From: Stutzerimonas xanthomarina DSM 18231
GTDB lineage: Bacteria; Pseudomonadota; Gammaproteobacteria; Pseudomonadales; Pseudomonadaceae
Assembly (NCBI RefSeq): GCF_900129835.1
Contig: NZ_FQXA01000009.1
Location: 1-60,716 of the forward strand
Length of the DNA stretch: 60,716 nucleotides
Direction: 5' to 3'
Shown here piece after piece: positions 10,544 to 20,019 of this stretch. Under the pieces are notes generated by a model. The model searched no databases. It saw only the letters and a program-made list of their open reading frames with translations, and had not been told where the DNA came from. A program made the position numbers and the translations under genes. Within the stretch, counting starts at the first letter, position 1. Every line of letters begins with the position of its first letter.

Positions 10544-11191
10544 ATGCCGAACCAACGCCAATACTCTCCTGCTGACCGCCTGCTGCTGCAGGCCGACGCT
10601 GCATTACGGACGCTGCTACCGTTCAGCGGCCAACCCCACCGACCAACGCCGGCTGTTTTGAAGAACGAGGCTGAGCTGAGCGACAGCGAAGCGCGTCACG
10701 TGGCCGGCCTGATGCGCATCAATCACACCGGTGAGGTTTGCGCACAGGCGCTTTACCAGGGTCAGGCACTGACAGCTCGACTGCCGAGGGTACGCGAGGC
10801 GATGGAACGCGCAGCAGATGAGGAAATCGATCATCTGGCCTGGTGCGAACAGCGCATTCATCAGTTAGGCAGCCACACTAGCGTTCTCAATCCGCTTTTT
10901 TACGGATTGTCGTTCGGCATCGGTGCGTCGGCCGGTCTGATCAGCGACCGGATCAGCCTGGGTTTCGTCGCAGCCACGGAAGATCAAGTCTGCAAACATC
11001 TAGATGAGCATCTCGAGCAGATTCCACAGGGCGACGAGAAGTCCCGGGCAATCCTCGAACAGATGCGCACGGATGAAGCGCAGCATTCGACTGCTGCCCT
11101 CGATGCCGGCGGCTTGCGCTTTCCGGCGCCGGTGAAGTTCGGCATGAGTCTGATGGCCAAGGTGATGACCAAAGCCACCTACCGGATCTGA
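10544..11191 (+). CDS. coq7: 3-demethoxyubiquinol 3-hydroxylase (Coq7/UbiM-type diiron enzyme)
   Basis: Ubiquinone synthesis: hydroxylates the C6 position of demethoxyubiquinol. The 215-residue protein has the carboxylate-bridged diiron motifs, including [21 protein letters not shown] and DEAQHS. The ATG at 10544 follows CTGGAGG. Pseudomonas uses this Coq7 type in place of E. coli UbiF. Downstream sits a convergent, decayed speD. Confidence 0.95.
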   Translation: MPNQRQYSPADRLLLQADAALRTLLPFSGQPHRPTPAVLKNEAELSDSEARHVAGLMRINHTGEVCAQALYQGQALTARLPRVREAMERAADEEIDHLAWCEQRIHQLGSHTSVLNPLFYGLSFGIGASAGLISDRISLGFVAATEDQVCKHLDEHLEQIPQGDEKSRAILEQMRTDEAQHSTAALDAGGLRFPAPVKFGMSLMAKVMTKATYRI

Positions 11192-11205
11192 CCCGACATA
11201 ACGAA

Positions 11206-11230
11206 GAAGGGCGCCTGACAGGCGCCCTTC
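11206..11230. terminator. Hairpin between coq7 and the speD remnant
   Basis: Perfect 10-bp arms (11206-11215 and 11221-11230) with loop TGACA. The sequence after it is moderately T-rich only on the minus strand, so it may originally have been the speD terminator that now serves coq7 weakly. Confidence 0.6.
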
Positions 11231-11239
11231 TGGTGTCTG

Positions 11240-11790
11240 CAGTCGTTACCTTGACTCGGCGCCAGGAAGTAAGCTCTAAGTCAGGTTTATTTCGTGTCGA
11301 TGAAACGCTTCTACGCGCGACATCACGGCTAAAGTCACGAATTTGATAGTTGACAGTGTCGCAGCTAGAAGCGGATCGGTGGGTCGGATAGTTGAGGCCT
11401 TTTAGCGGTGAGATAACGCTGCAAGCGAAGGCAGCGGCCCACGCGAAAGGTCGCAATTCCTTCTATCGGATGAATCCGGTAACGGACCGTATGTCCTTGA
11501 TCTGGCTCGGTGGGCGTGACCGGCCGCTTCAAGAATACTGTCTTCGATCGCAGCCTACGGTTCGTAATATGCTACCGCGTAGTATCAGGGATATTTGCAC
11601 CGATGTTATCCACGCCATTTGTCGGAATCGGCGCCAGCCGCACCGCGCGATAAGTTTCGCCGATGCACTCAACATACGCCTGCTAAGCTTGGCGTTTCGG
11701 CAAAGCAAATGTCGTAGATATTCAATTCAAGAACTTCTTCAGCTTGCTGCACTCACGGAGTTGTAGTTGCGACCATGGCCAAGATGTTCT
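11240..11790 (-). pseudogene. speD: Decayed S-adenosylmethionine decarboxylase (speD)
   Basis: Minus-strand translation in shifting frames recovers successive pieces of SpeD in order: NIYDICFAETP (near 11720-11685), QAYVECIGETYRAVRLAP (near 11675-11625), GVDNIGANI (near 11610), IHPIEGIATFRV (near 11475-11440), CSVISPLKGLNYP (near 11430-11385), TVNYQIRDFSRDV (near 11355-11315) and KRFIDTK (near 11312-11290). Stops and frameshifts interrupt the gene several times. The Lys-Ser that forms the pyruvoyl group in E. coli SpeD reads Gln-Gly here. In P. aeruginosa an intact speD sits in exactly this place between coq7 and an OsmC gene. The limits given are approximate. Confidence 0.88.
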
Positions 11791-11797
11791 AGCGAAA

Positions 11798-11816
11798 CGC
11801 CCCATTAAACGGGGCG
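11798..11816. terminator. Small hairpin downstream of the OsmC gene
   Basis: Six-bp arms (CGCCCC 11798-11803, GGGGCG 11811-11816) with a 7-nt loop, followed on the minus strand by GTTTCGC. It could end the OsmC transcript before the speD remnant; the T-run is poor. Confidence 0.4.
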
Positions 11817-11891
11817 CGCATTATGCTGATCGGACCGCCAGGTCCAGCACGGGAAGCCGTGATCAAGGCACTCTCCCAGAGTTATCGGCGG

Positions 11892-12314
11892 TCAACCCAA
11901 CTCTACGATTTCATACTCGTGGGTAATCTCGACACCCGCGCGACCAAGCATGATCGAGGCAGAACAGTATTTCTCAGCAGACAGTTCGACGGCACGTTTA
12001 ACTTGAGCCTCCTTCAGCCCACGCCCCTTGACGACAAAGTGCAGATGAATCTTGGTGAACACCTTCGGATCCTCATCGGCGCGCTCTGCCTTCAGGAATG
12101 CTTCGCAGCTTTCCACAGCCTGACGCGACTTCTTCAGGATGCTCACTACGTCGAAGTTGCTGCAGCCACCGAGGCCCAGCAACAGCATTTCCATCGGTCG
12201 AACGCCCAGATTGCGTCCGCCATTTTCGGGCGGGCCATCCATCACCACGACATGGCCGCTGCCGGACTCGCCAAGAAACATTGCCTCGCCAGCCCACTGG
12301 ATGCGCGCTTTCAT
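11892..12314 (-). CDS. OsmC/YhfA-family protein
   Basis: 140-residue member of the OsmC/Ohr fold with both redox-type cysteines, C51 in GGCSNFDV and C117 in KYCSAS. OsmC relatives reduce organic hydroperoxides, but the YhfA branch, which this resembles in its MLLLGLGGCSNFDVV motif, has no firmly known substrate. It is divergent from vfr, as in P. aeruginosa. Confidence 0.88.
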   Translation of the reverse strand: MKARIQWAGEAMFLGESGSGHVVVMDGPPENGGRNLGVRPMEMLLLGLGGCSNFDVVSILKKSRQAVESCEAFLKAERADEDPKVFTKIHLHFVVKGRGLKEAQVKRAVELSAEKYCSASIMLGRAGVEITHEYEIVELG

Positions 12315-12426
12315 CGATAGACCTCGCTTGAAAAGGAGCGAAGCTTAGCATGACCATTAGTGGGCGCTGGAGATGGCAATCCGACGAAATGAGTGACCAA
12401 AAGTTGATATTCGTGTCCCAGTTTTG

Positions 12427-12454
12427 TTGTCGACCCGGACCGGTCTGCTAAGCT
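12427..12454 (+). promoter_or_regulatory. Candidate vfr promoter
   Basis: TTGTCG (12427-12432), 16-bp spacer and TAAGCT (12449-12454), giving a leader of about 75 nt. I did not find a convincing CRP/Vfr palindrome beside it. Confidence 0.35.
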
Positions 12455-12532
12455 CGCCAAGCCTGATAACAGAACTCAGTCATACATAATAAGAACTGCC
12501 TTCTAATTGGACACATCTTCCGGGACTACAGC

Positions 12533-13177
12533 ATGGTTGCTATTACACTTACGCCCAAGATCAAGAACATCGACAAACTCCTCGCGCATTGCCATCGTCG
12601 GCGCTACACCGCCAAGAGCACTATCATCTATGCCGGTGACCGTAGCGAAACGCTTTTCTTCATCGTTAAAGGTTCGGTCACCATCCTGATCGAAGATGAC
12701 GATGGCCGCGAGATGATCATTGCCTATCTCAACTCCGGTGATTTTTTCGGGGAGATGGGACTGTTCGAAAAAGAAGGTTCAGAAAAGGAACGTAGCGCAT
12801 GGGTTCGCGCCAAGACCGAATGCGAAGTAGCAGAACTGAGCTACGCCAAGTTTCGTGAACTGACGCAGCAAGACCCCGATATTCTTTATGCACTCGGTAG
12901 CCAGATGGCTGAACGCTTGCGCAACACGACGCGCAAGGTGGGTGATCTGGCGTTCCTCGACGTAACCGGCCGCGTTGCCCGCACTCTGCTTGACCTGTGC
13001 AAGCAGCCCGATGCGATGACGCACCCGGACGGTATGCAGATCAAGATTACACGCCAGGAAATCGGCCGCATCGTCGGCTGCTCGCGGGAAATGGTCGGTC
13101 GCGTACTCAAGAGCCTCGAGTCACAGGGGCTGGTGCACGTGAAGGGAAAGACCATGGTGGTGTTCGGTACGCGCTGA
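12533..13177 (+). CDS. vfr: cAMP-dependent transcription regulator Vfr (CRP family)
   Basis: 214-residue CRP homologue with the same length and near-identical layout as P. aeruginosa Vfr. The cyclic-nucleotide domain (about 10-130) contains the GEMGLFE phosphate-binding cassette. The C-terminal winged HTH contains [24 protein letters not shown]. In P. aeruginosa it controls virulence, twitching and quorum genes with cAMP. It is monocistronic, with a strong terminator downstream. Confidence 0.95.
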   Translation: MVAITLTPKIKNIDKLLAHCHRRRYTAKSTIIYAGDRSETLFFIVKGSVTILIEDDDGREMIIAYLNSGDFFGEMGLFEKEGSEKERSAWVRAKTECEVAELSYAKFRELTQQDPDILYALGSQMAERLRNTTRKVGDLAFLDVTGRVARTLLDLCKQPDAMTHPDGMQIKITRQEIGRIVGCSREMVGRVLKSLESQGLVHVKGKTMVVFGTR

Positions 13178-13192
13178 AGATCGCATCACCAC

Positions 13193-13230
13193 GATTGAAA
13201 AAGCCGGCAAACTTGCCGGCTTTTTCAATC
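13193..13230. terminator. Bidirectional terminator between vfr and trpC
   Basis: Perfect 18-bp inverted repeat (13193-13210 and 13213-13230) centred on AC. The arms hold a GCCGGC core flanked by A and T runs, giving a terminator on both strands for the convergent genes. Confidence 0.93.
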
Positions 13231-13238
13231 GCAGCGAA

Positions 13239-14075
13239 TCAGTCCGGATCAGCCGCCGATCGCGGACGGTTACGCCCTGGAAAGAACAAACGCTGCAGTT
13301 CAATCCCAGGCTGCTCGGCTCGCATGAACGCCTCGCCCACCAGAAATGCATAAACCTGGTTGATTTCCATCAGTTCCACGTCGGCACGATGAAGTATGCC
13401 GCTCTCGGTAACCGCCAGACGATCCTTCGGGATGCGTGGTAGCAATTCGAGGGTTGTTTCCAGGCTAAGCTCGAACGTGTGAAGGTTGCGGTTGTTGATA
13501 CCGAGCAGAGGCGTATCGAGGCGCAGCGCGCGCTCCAGCTCTTCTCCATCATGGACCTCCACCAATACGTCGAGGTTCTGAGCCTTTGCCACATCAGCCA
13601 GTTCGGCCATCTGATCGTCTTCCAGCGCGGCGACAATCAGCAGAATGCAGTCAGCGCCCAAGGCTCTCGATTCGATGACCTGATACGGATCGACCATGAA
13701 GTCCTTGCGGATGACAGGCAGTTTGCATGCCGTGCGCGCTTGCTTCAGGTAGTCGTCGGCGCCCTGAAAAAAATCGATATCAGTCAGCACCGAAAGGCAG
13801 GTGGCACCACCCGCCTCGTAGCTTCGGGCGATGTCCGCCGGGACAAAATCCTCGCGCAGCACCCCTTTGCTTGGTGAGGCTTTTTTGATTTCTGCAATCA
13901 CAGCCGGTTGCTTGTTACGCGCCTGCTCCTGCAGACGTCGGGCAAAGCCACGGACCGGATCGGCTGCCGCCGCCATTCGTTCAAGTTCGGCTAGTCCGAC
14001 CCGGCCGCGGCGCTCGCTCACTTCCTCGCGCTTGCGCCTGATGATCTTTTCCAGAACCGTCGGCACACTGCTCAT
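13239..14075 (-). CDS. trpC: Indole-3-glycerol phosphate synthase
   Basis: Tryptophan synthesis: cyclises CdRP to indole-3-glycerol phosphate. The 278-residue TIM barrel has the motifs [27 protein letters not shown] and [10 protein letters not shown]. It overlaps trpD by 4 bp (ATGA), showing translational coupling in trpGDC. As in other Pseudomonas it is separate from trpF. Confidence 0.97.
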   Translation of the reverse strand: MSSVPTVLEKIIRRKREEVSERRGRVGLAELERMAAAADPVRGFARRLQEQARNKQPAVIAEIKKASPSKGVLREDFVPADIARSYEAGGATCLSVLTDIDFFQGADDYLKQARTACKLPVIRKDFMVDPYQVIESRALGADCILLIVAALEDDQMAELADVAKAQNLDVLVEVHDGEELERALRLDTPLLGINNRNLHTFELSLETTLELLPRIPKDRLAVTESGILHRADVELMEINQVYAFLVGEAFMRAEQPGIELQRLFFPGRNRPRSAADPD

Positions 14076-15118
14076 TGCGAACTCTCCTGCTTGAACACCA
14101 CGGTGAAAGACACCAGCTCCTCGAACTTGTCCCGCGCCAAGCCGGTATGCAACGCATCATGGGCGATCTCCACGCCCTGCTTCAGGCTGCTGGCGATATC
14201 GGCCGCGTAAAGCGCAGCACCGGCATTGAGGACGATCATGTCGGCAGCCTTTTGCCCGTTGTCCGTTTTGCGCCGTCCCAATGCGTCGCGAATCAGCGCC
14301 AGCGAACCCTGTGCATCCTCGACATTGAGACCTATCAGGCTCTGGCTCTTGATCCCAAAATCCTCAGGCTGGATACGGTACTCACTGATTTCACCCTTGT
14401 TCAATTCGGCGACATAGGTCGGGGCCGCCAGACTGATCTCGTCGAGCCCGTCCTGTGCATGCACCACCAGCACATGCTTGCTTCCCAGGCGCGCCAGCAC
14501 CTCGGCCATGGGCCGGCAGAGTTCCTTGCTGAACACCCCAAGCACCTGATGCTTGACGCCAGCGGGATTGGACATCGGGCCGAGGATGTTGAACAACGTG
14601 CGCAGACCCAGTTCACGGCGCGGGCCGGCAGCAAACTTCATCGCGCCGTGATGCGCTGGTGCAAACATGAAGCCGACGCCCACCGCATCGACACTGCGCG
14701 AAACCTGCTCGGGCGTGAGATCCAGGTAAACTCCGGCCGCTTCGAGCAGGTCGGCGCTACCACTTTTGCCCGACACTGCACGGTTGCCGTGCTTGGCGAC
14801 CTTGCCGCCGGCGGCCGCTACCACGAAGGCTGCGGCAGTTGAAACATTGAAAATGTTCATCCCATCGCCACCGGTACCGCAGGTGTCCACCAATCGATGG
14901 GTATCGAAGTGCACCGGCTCGGCCAGCTCACGCATCACCTGTACGGCACCGACGATCTCATCAATCGTTTCGCTCTTCATGCGCATACCCATGAGGAACG
15001 CGCCAATCTGCGCATCGGTGCACTGGCCAGTCATGATCTGGCGCATCACCGCCTTCATCTCATCGGTGCTCAAGTCCAGCTGGCCGACGATGCGGTTGAG
15101 GGCTTCCTTGATATCCAT
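14072..15118 (-). CDS. trpD: Anthranilate phosphoribosyltransferase
   Basis: Transfers phosphoribose from PRPP to anthranilate. The 348-residue protein contains DTCGTGGDG, the diphosphate-binding loop, and [13 protein letters not shown]. Start and stop overlap with the neighbours: its ATG shares one base with the trpG stop (TGATG) and its end overlaps trpC by 4 bp. Confidence 0.97.
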   Translation of the reverse strand: MDIKEALNRIVGQLDLSTDEMKAVMRQIMTGQCTDAQIGAFLMGMRMKSETIDEIVGAVQVMRELAEPVHFDTHRLVDTCGTGGDGMNIFNVSTAAAFVVAAAGGKVAKHGNRAVSGKSGSADLLEAAGVYLDLTPEQVSRSVDAVGVGFMFAPAHHGAMKFAAGPRRELGLRTLFNILGPMSNPAGVKHQVLGVFSKELCRPMAEVLARLGSKHVLVVHAQDGLDEISLAAPTYVAELNKGEISEYRIQPEDFGIKSQSLIGLNVEDAQGSLALIRDALGRRKTDNGQKAADMIVLNAGAALYAADIASSLKQGVEIAHDALHTGLARDKFEELVSFTVVFKQESSQ

Positions 15119-15711
15119 CAGCGCACGCCTCCGGTCTGTTTCAGAAAATTGGCGAACAGTTCGTGCCCCTGCTCGGTGAGGATTGACTCCGGGTGAAACT
15201 GTACGCCTTCGACGTTCAGTGTCTTGTGCCGCAAGCCCATGATCTCGTCGACACTGCCGTCTTCCAGTTGCGTCCAGGCAGTGATCTCCAGACAGTCAGG
15301 CAGCGTTGCACGCTTGACCACCAGCGAGTGATAGCGTGTCACCGTGAGCGGGTTGTTCAGGCCGGCAAACACTCCGGTGTTCTCGTGCATAACCGGGCTG
15401 GTCTTGCCGTGCATGACCTGACGTGCACGCACGACCTCACCTCCAAATGCCTGCCCGATGCTCTGATGGCCGAGACAGACGCCGAGGATCGGCAGTTTGC
15501 CGGCGAAATGACGAATCAGTTCCAGCGAGACGCCCGCCTCGTTCGGCGTACAAGGGCCGGGTGATACGACAATCCGCTCCGGGTTCAGGGCTTCGATTTC
15601 GGCGATGCTCAGCTCATCGTTGCGCACCACTTTGACGTCCGCGCCGAGTTCGCCGAGGTATTGCACGACGTTGTAGGTAAAGGAATCGTAGTTATCCAGC
15701 ATTAGCAGCAT
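15118..15711 (-). CDS. trpG: Anthranilate synthase glutamine amidotransferase subunit
   Basis: Supplies ammonia from glutamine to TrpE. The 197-residue class I glutaminase begins [14 protein letters not shown] and has the catalytic Cys79 in [15 protein letters not shown], plus [11 protein letters not shown] with the His-Glu pair. The ATG at 15711 was preferred to far-upstream in-frame starts, which fall in the leader region. First structural gene of trpGDC, separated from trpE by a GGDEF-EAL gene. Confidence 0.96.
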   Translation of the reverse strand: MLLMLDNYDSFTYNVVQYLGELGADVKVVRNDELSIAEIEALNPERIVVSPGPCTPNEAGVSLELIRHFAGKLPILGVCLGHQSIGQAFGGEVVRARQVMHGKTSPVMHENTGVFAGLNNPLTVTRYHSLVVKRATLPDCLEITAWTQLEDGSVDEIMGLRHKTLNVEGVQFHPESILTEQGHELFANFLKQTGGVR

Positions 15712-15759
15712 TTGCGTCACCCTAGGGCTTGAGGCTGATCCACCACCTGCCATGACGGC

Positions 15760-15784
15760 CCGAGCCGGCGCAAAGGCGCCTCGG
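15760..15784 (-). promoter_or_regulatory. Hairpin in the trpG leader
   Basis: CCGAG (15760-15764) pairs with CTCGG (15780-15784), and GCGC (15768-15771) with GCGC (15776-15779), around a 4-nt loop. It lies between the leader peptide and trpG but lacks a U-run, so it is not a standard intrinsic terminator. It may take part in attenuation or in sequestering the downstream site. Confidence 0.45.
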
Positions 15785-15844
15785 CAGAACGATCGGTAGT
15801 ACAGGTGTGAACGGGGTATTCCGGCACGGAGCCAGCAACGAGGA

Positions 15845-15889
15845 TCAGGCGCGCCAACGCCAGCGGGCATGAGCCTTGAACAGACGCAT
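15845..15889 (-). CDS. trpGDC leader peptide with tandem Trp codons
   Basis: A 15-codon frame encoding [14 protein letters not shown] and a TGA stop, 133 bp before trpG. The last ten codons nearly match the leader ahead of trpE (KAxARWRWRA, then stop). Two Trp codons close to the stop are what attenuation by charged tRNA-Trp requires. The ATG has a poor ribosome site; an in-frame GTG at 15913 preceded by GCGAGA could be the real start. Attenuation of trpE and trpGDC is known in P. putida. Too short for ordinary gene calling. Confidence 0.8.
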   Translation of the reverse strand: MRLFKAHARWRWRA

Positions 15890-16020
15890 CAGGAGGGTGC
15901 TGCTGAATTTCACGGAAAAGGTCTCGCAGAGCTGACAGCGCAAAGTAGCCCATGCCAGGGCACGATTTCAACCGGACTATACCAGAGCATCGCTCGCCCG
16001 CCACAGCCAAGCCCGGAGGG

Positions 16021-18186
16021 CTAGACCGGCAGCGACGCGATAGCGGCGGGTAGTGCGGAAGCTGGAACCGGCCGAGCGTAGAAAAAACCCTGCGCCTGGC
16101 TACACCCGAGTCGACGCAGCTCCGCAGCAGTGGCTTCGTCTTCGACCCCCTCTGCCAGCGTGCTCAGCCCGAGCGACTCGGCCATATGGATGATCGCGGC
16201 GACAATGGCATGGCCGTCTTCATTAGGCAGATCGCTTACAAAGGAGCGATCGATCTTTAACGTGTCCACCGACAATCGCCGGAGGTACGCCAGACAGGAG
16301 TATCCGGTGCCGAAATCATCGATGGACAGCGTGACGCCCAGGGCTTTCAGACCGGCCAGCGCAATCATCACCTGCTCGCTATTGTCGACGAGGCTGGACT
16401 CGGTCAGCTCAAGCTCCAGCGCCGAAGCCGGCAGCCCTGTCTTCGACAAGGCGGTAGCGACAGTCTGTTCCAGCGACCCCTGGTGCAGCTGTATCGCAGC
16501 GACGTTCACCGCGACACGCGGGATGTCCAGCCCCTCAGCCTGCCAGCGTGTGGCCTGTCGGCACGCCTCGAGGATTATCCATTCGCCAATCCCCACGATC
16601 AGACCGCTCTGTTCGGCTGCAGGGATGAACTGCCCGGGCGCGACCAACCCCCACTGAGGATGCTGCCAGCGCAACAAGGCTTCCGCGCCCACTACCCGGC
16701 CGTTGGCGAGGTCCAGCTGCAACTGATACTCCAGAAAAAACTCCTCTCGCTCGAGAGCAAGACGCAAGCCGTTGATGAGGTACAACCGCCCCCGCATCTC
16801 GGCGTCCAGCGCAGCGTTGTAATAGCACCAGGTCCGGCGTCCGGCTTCCTTGGCTTTGTACATAGCCATTTCAGCGTTGCGCAGGAGGCAGGGAAAGTCC
16901 ATGCCATCGTTCGGGCCAACCGCGACGCCGATGGAAATCGACACCACTATTTGCTGACGCTCGATCATGAAGGGGTAGGCCAACTCATCGAGTACACGCT
17001 GGATCACAGCCGACGCACCCTCGGCATTCTCCATATCTGCCAACAACACAACGAACTCATCACCGCCGGCACGTGCCAGCATGGCGCTATCGGGCAATAC
17101 CTGCTGCAGTCTTACCGAGGTTGTGCAGATCAGCTGGTCACCGAAAGTGCGCCCGAACGAATCATTGACCATCTTGAAATGATCGAGATCGACGTATAGC
17201 ACCGCAACTGCACCCTTGAGCTTTAAAGCGCTGGCAATTGCCTGACGTGTCCGCTCTTCCAACTGGGTCAGATTGGGCAGCCCCGTCAGGCTGTCGAAGT
17301 GGGTCAGGTAGTCGGCGCGCTTTTGTGCAGCAATCCGCTCGCTCATTTCAATCGCCAACCGCGCGTACGGCGCACGTACACTCGACACGAACACCACCTG
17401 ATAGATGAAGCCGTAGGAGACGATCTTGTACAGATGCCCCAGCAAGCTGTGGAAACTGTTCACGCTGGAGTAGGCGGTAAAGCACAGCTCGGCGAGAATC
17501 GAGACCAGTGTCGCAGCCAGCATGCCCTCGAAATAATCACGGTCTGCAAACTCTCGAGCCCGCCAGAACACCCATGCCGCCAGTGCGAAGAGGCTTATAA
17601 TCAGCCACTCCATCTGCACTTTGAAGCGGGTCAGCCCCTCCTCGTCGATAAAGGTCCGCGGCCACAGCTGCGGCTGAAACAGCTGCAGATAAACCACCAG
17701 AACAACCAGTCCGAGGGATGATAAAAGCAGCGGGACGCGCGGCAGTGCGATGCTTCGGTGGCACAGACGGCACGCCACCGCGAGCAGGGTGAAAGCTAGC
17801 AGGACGCGGGAAACCAGCCAGAAGGCGATCGCTTTTTCCGCCGAGGCAGGCGTCACCCAGACGGGCATTCCCCGGTAGGACAGCATATGCGCCAGGTCCA
17901 GCAGCGCGATGGCCAAAAACGCACAGGCGAGCAGCGGGTTCGAAAGGGGCACTGACTGCTGGCTGTGCCAAGCCACCGCGAACACCAATCCCGCCACGAC
18001 AATCGAGAAGGTTTCGACAGTGATATGCAGCGGTAACGGGAACCACACCGGGCTTCCCTTGAGATCCGCCAGGCTCGACAACAACCAGACCAGCACCAGC
18101 AGCGCCGCGAGAGCAATCACCAACGACGAGGCCGACGCCCAGGACTGGCGAACGGACGATGGGTGGGGGCTCGGCAGTAGCGGCAT
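16021..18186 (-). CDS. MASE3-GGDEF-EAL membrane c-di-GMP protein
   Basis: 721-residue signalling protein. Residues 1-280 are hydrophobic with about eight segments and match a MASE3-type sensor (WFPLPLHITVETFSIVVAGLVF). The diguanylate-cyclase domain has an intact GGDEF (374-378) but no RxxD inhibitory site in the usual place. The phosphodiesterase domain has EALLRW (502-507), ELTES, DDFGTGYS, KIDRSF and AEGVE, so its metal and substrate residues appear complete. Net PDE activity is a reasonable guess. It sits between trpE and trpG, where P. aeruginosa carries its R/F pyocin cluster. Confidence 0.92.
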   Translation of the reverse strand: MPLLPSPHPSSVRQSWASASSLVIALAALLVLVWLLSSLADLKGSPVWFPLPLHITVETFSIVVAGLVFAVAWHSQQSVPLSNPLLACAFLAIALLDLAHMLSYRGMPVWVTPASAEKAIAFWLVSRVLLAFTLLAVACRLCHRSIALPRVPLLLSSLGLVVLVVYLQLFQPQLWPRTFIDEEGLTRFKVQMEWLIISLFALAAWVFWRAREFADRDYFEGMLAATLVSILAELCFTAYSSVNSFHSLLGHLYKIVSYGFIYQVVFVSSVRAPYARLAIEMSERIAAQKRADYLTHFDSLTGLPNLTQLEERTRQAIASALKLKGAVAVLYVDLDHFKMVNDSFGRTFGDQLICTTSVRLQQVLPDSAMLARAGGDEFVVLLADMENAEGASAVIQRVLDELAYPFMIERQQIVVSISIGVAVGPNDGMDFPCLLRNAEMAMYKAKEAGRRTWCYYNAALDAEMRGRLYLINGLRLALEREEFFLEYQLQLDLANGRVVGAEALLRWQHPQWGLVAPGQFIPAAEQSGLIVGIGEWIILEACRQATRWQAEGLDIPRVAVNVAAIQLHQGSLEQTVATALSKTGLPASALELELTESSLVDNSEQVMIALAGLKALGVTLSIDDFGTGYSCLAYLRRLSVDTLKIDRSFVSDLPNEDGHAIVAAIIHMAESLGLSTLAEGVEDEATAAELRRLGCSQAQGFFYARPVPASALPAAIASLPV

Positions 18187-18329
18187 GGCTGGCTCATATG
18201 GGCTGGGGTTGGATCGCCGAGCGCTCCTGCTCGGCTTCCACGACTATATGGCTAGCCAATAGCCATTACCATACGACCAACAAGGACTTTAGTCGCAGAT
18301 GCCCAACAGCGCCATGAGCCGCGCCGAAG

Positions 18330-19808
18330 CTAGTCGCTGCTGTGCTCCGCCAGTGCCACCGCACGGAACATGGCGCGGCGTTTGTTCAGCGTTTCTTCCC
18401 ATTCCAGCGCCGGCTGCGAATCGGCGACGATGCCGGCGCCCGCCTGCACGTGCAGTTCGCCGTCCTTGATCACCGCGGTGCGGATCGCGATAGCCGTGTC
18501 CATGTTGCCGTTCCAGGCCAGATAGCCAACTGCGCCGCCATAGACGCCGCGTTTCACCGGCTCCAACTCGTCGATGATTTCCATGGCGCGAATCTTCGGC
18601 GCGCCGGACAGCGTGCCCGCCGGAAGGATCGCGCGCAGCGCATCCATCGCCGTCAGCGGCGCCTTGAGCTGGCCGGTGACGTTGGAGACGATATGCATGA
18701 CGTTGGAGTAACGCTCGATGACCATCTTTTCCGTCAGCCGTACCGAGCCGTTTTCGGCGACACGGCCCACATCATTGCGACCCAGGTCGATCAACATCAG
18801 ATGTTCGGCCAGCTCCTTGGCGTCGCTTAGCAGGTCCTGCTCCAACGCCAGATCGGCCTCCTCGTTGGCCCCGCGTGGACGGGTCCCGGCAATCGGTCGA
18901 ACAGTGACCAGGCCTTCCTCGACCCGCACCAGCACTTCCGGCGACGAGCCCACCACATGGAAGTCGCCGAAATTGAAGAAGTACATGTAGGGCGTCGGAT
19001 TGAAACAACGCAGCGCGCGGTACAAATCGATCGGCGCGGCCTTGAAGGAAATCGACATGCGCTGGGAAATCACCACCTGCATGCAGTCGCCGGCGAGGAT
19101 GTAGTCCTTGATGCGGTTGACCGCCTCCTCGTAGTCCTCGCGGCTGAAGCTGGAGCGGAACGTCGGCTCGGTACCGCCGCCCTTCTCGAAATCCAGCCCG
19201 AGGCGTGGGGTGATCGGCTGACGTAGCCGTTCGCGAAGCGCTTGCAGCTTCGCCTGCCCAGCCTCGTAGGCGTCTGGCTGCGCCGGGTCGACCAGCACGA
19301 TGCAGTGGAGTTTGCCGGCGAGGTTGTCGAACACCACCACGGCGTCGGAAACCATCAGCAGGATATCCGGCGTGCCCAGCGGATCAGGGTTGGGACAGCT
19401 CGCCAGCTTGCGTTCGACATAGCGCACGCTGTCGTAGCCGAAATAACCCACGAGACCGCCATTGAAGCGCGGCAATCCATCCACCGGCGCCACGCGGTAG
19501 CGCTGCTGGAACGCCTCGACGAATGCCAGCGGATCATCAACCTCACAGGCCTCAGTCTCGACGCCGTCGCTGGTTACGCTGATGCGATGATCCTGCACGC
19601 GCAATACGGTGCGGCAGGGCAAGCCGATGATTGAATAGCGCCCCCATTTCTCGCCGCCCTGCACGGATTCGAGCAGGTAGGAATTAGGCGCATCGGCGAG
19701 TTTGAGATAAAGCGTAAGCGGCGTGTCGAAGTCGGCAAGGGTTTCGAACGACAGAGGGATGCGGTTGTGGCCTTCGGCGGCCAAACGCAGGAATTCTTCG
19801 CGGGTCAT
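18330..19808 (-). CDS. trpE: Anthranilate synthase component I
   Basis: Converts chorismate to anthranilate with ammonia from TrpG. The 492-residue protein has the N-terminal LLES tryptophan-binding element (about 45-48) for feedback inhibition. The chorismate-binding domain includes [19 protein letters not shown] and [19 protein letters not shown]. It is preceded by a leader peptide with tandem Trp codons and transcribed apart from trpGDC. Confidence 0.97.
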   Translation of the reverse strand: MTREEFLRLAAEGHNRIPLSFETLADFDTPLTLYLKLADAPNSYLLESVQGGEKWGRYSIIGLPCRTVLRVQDHRISVTSDGVETEACEVDDPLAFVEAFQQRYRVAPVDGLPRFNGGLVGYFGYDSVRYVERKLASCPNPDPLGTPDILLMVSDAVVVFDNLAGKLHCIVLVDPAQPDAYEAGQAKLQALRERLRQPITPRLGLDFEKGGGTEPTFRSSFSREDYEEAVNRIKDYILAGDCMQVVISQRMSISFKAAPIDLYRALRCFNPTPYMYFFNFGDFHVVGSSPEVLVRVEEGLVTVRPIAGTRPRGANEEADLALEQDLLSDAKELAEHLMLIDLGRNDVGRVAENGSVRLTEKMVIERYSNVMHIVSNVTGQLKAPLTAMDALRAILPAGTLSGAPKIRAMEIIDELEPVKRGVYGGAVGYLAWNGNMDTAIAIRTAVIKDGELHVQAGAGIVADSQPALEWEETLNKRRAMFRAVALAEHSSD

Positions 19809-19883
19809 GTCAGCCTCGTGGTCGGAGGGGAACTACATAAGGTCGAGCTGTGCAAACGTACCGGGCAGAGCCGGCAGGAAATG

Positions 19884-19928
19884 TCAGGCGCGCCAGCGCC
19901 AACGGGCCAGGGCCTTGATGACATTCAT
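19884..19928 (-). CDS. trpE leader peptide with tandem Trp codons
   Basis: A 15-codon frame encoding MNVIKALARWRWRA with a TGA stop, 75 bp before trpE. Its C-terminal half is the same as the trpGDC leader. The codon before the ATG is TGG, and two in-frame GTG codons lie at 19949 and 19952, so a longer leader with three Trp codons is possible. No GC hairpin with a U-run follows before trpE, so the attenuation mechanism is not plainly intrinsic termination. Confidence 0.82.
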   Translation of the reverse strand: MNVIKALARWRWRA

Positions 19929-19990
19929 CCATTGTTTGCGGGTGACCACCACGATCTGATCTCGTCTGCGGGATATCCAGAACAGAGGCC

Positions 19991-20019
19991 ACACTAGCGC
20001 AGCCCCGAAACCGAAGCAA
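19991..20019 (-). promoter_or_regulatory. Candidate trpE promoter inside the 3' end of gph
   Basis: Minus strand: TTGCTT (20014-20019), 17-bp spacer, TAGTGT (19991-19996). The TAG of the -10 box is the gph stop codon. It would start a leader transcript about 55 nt before the leader ATG. Confidence 0.55.

Larger units (their letters stand above)
15712..16020 (-). promoter_or_regulatory. trpG leader/promoter region
   Basis: This 309-bp gap between the GGDEF-EAL gene and trpG holds the leader peptide (15845-15889), the hairpin at 15760-15784 and a probable -10 box TATAGT at 15976-15981 on the minus strand. The matching -35 is weak. The 97-codon open frame spanning the gap is not credible as a gene. 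Confidence 0.65.

Noticed and set aside
11392..11766. 124-codon plus-strand open frame between coq7 and the OsmC gene
   Set aside because: It lies antisense to the speD remnant, which explains the sequence better.
15717..16010. 97-codon minus-strand frame upstream of trpG
   Set aside because: It crosses the trpG leader in a different reading from the Trp-rich leader peptide and has no ribosome site or family match.
19809..19883. Intrinsic terminator in the trpE leader
   Set aside because: Only a 4-bp CCGG self-pairing is present and there is no T-run, so a standard attenuator terminator cannot be claimed.
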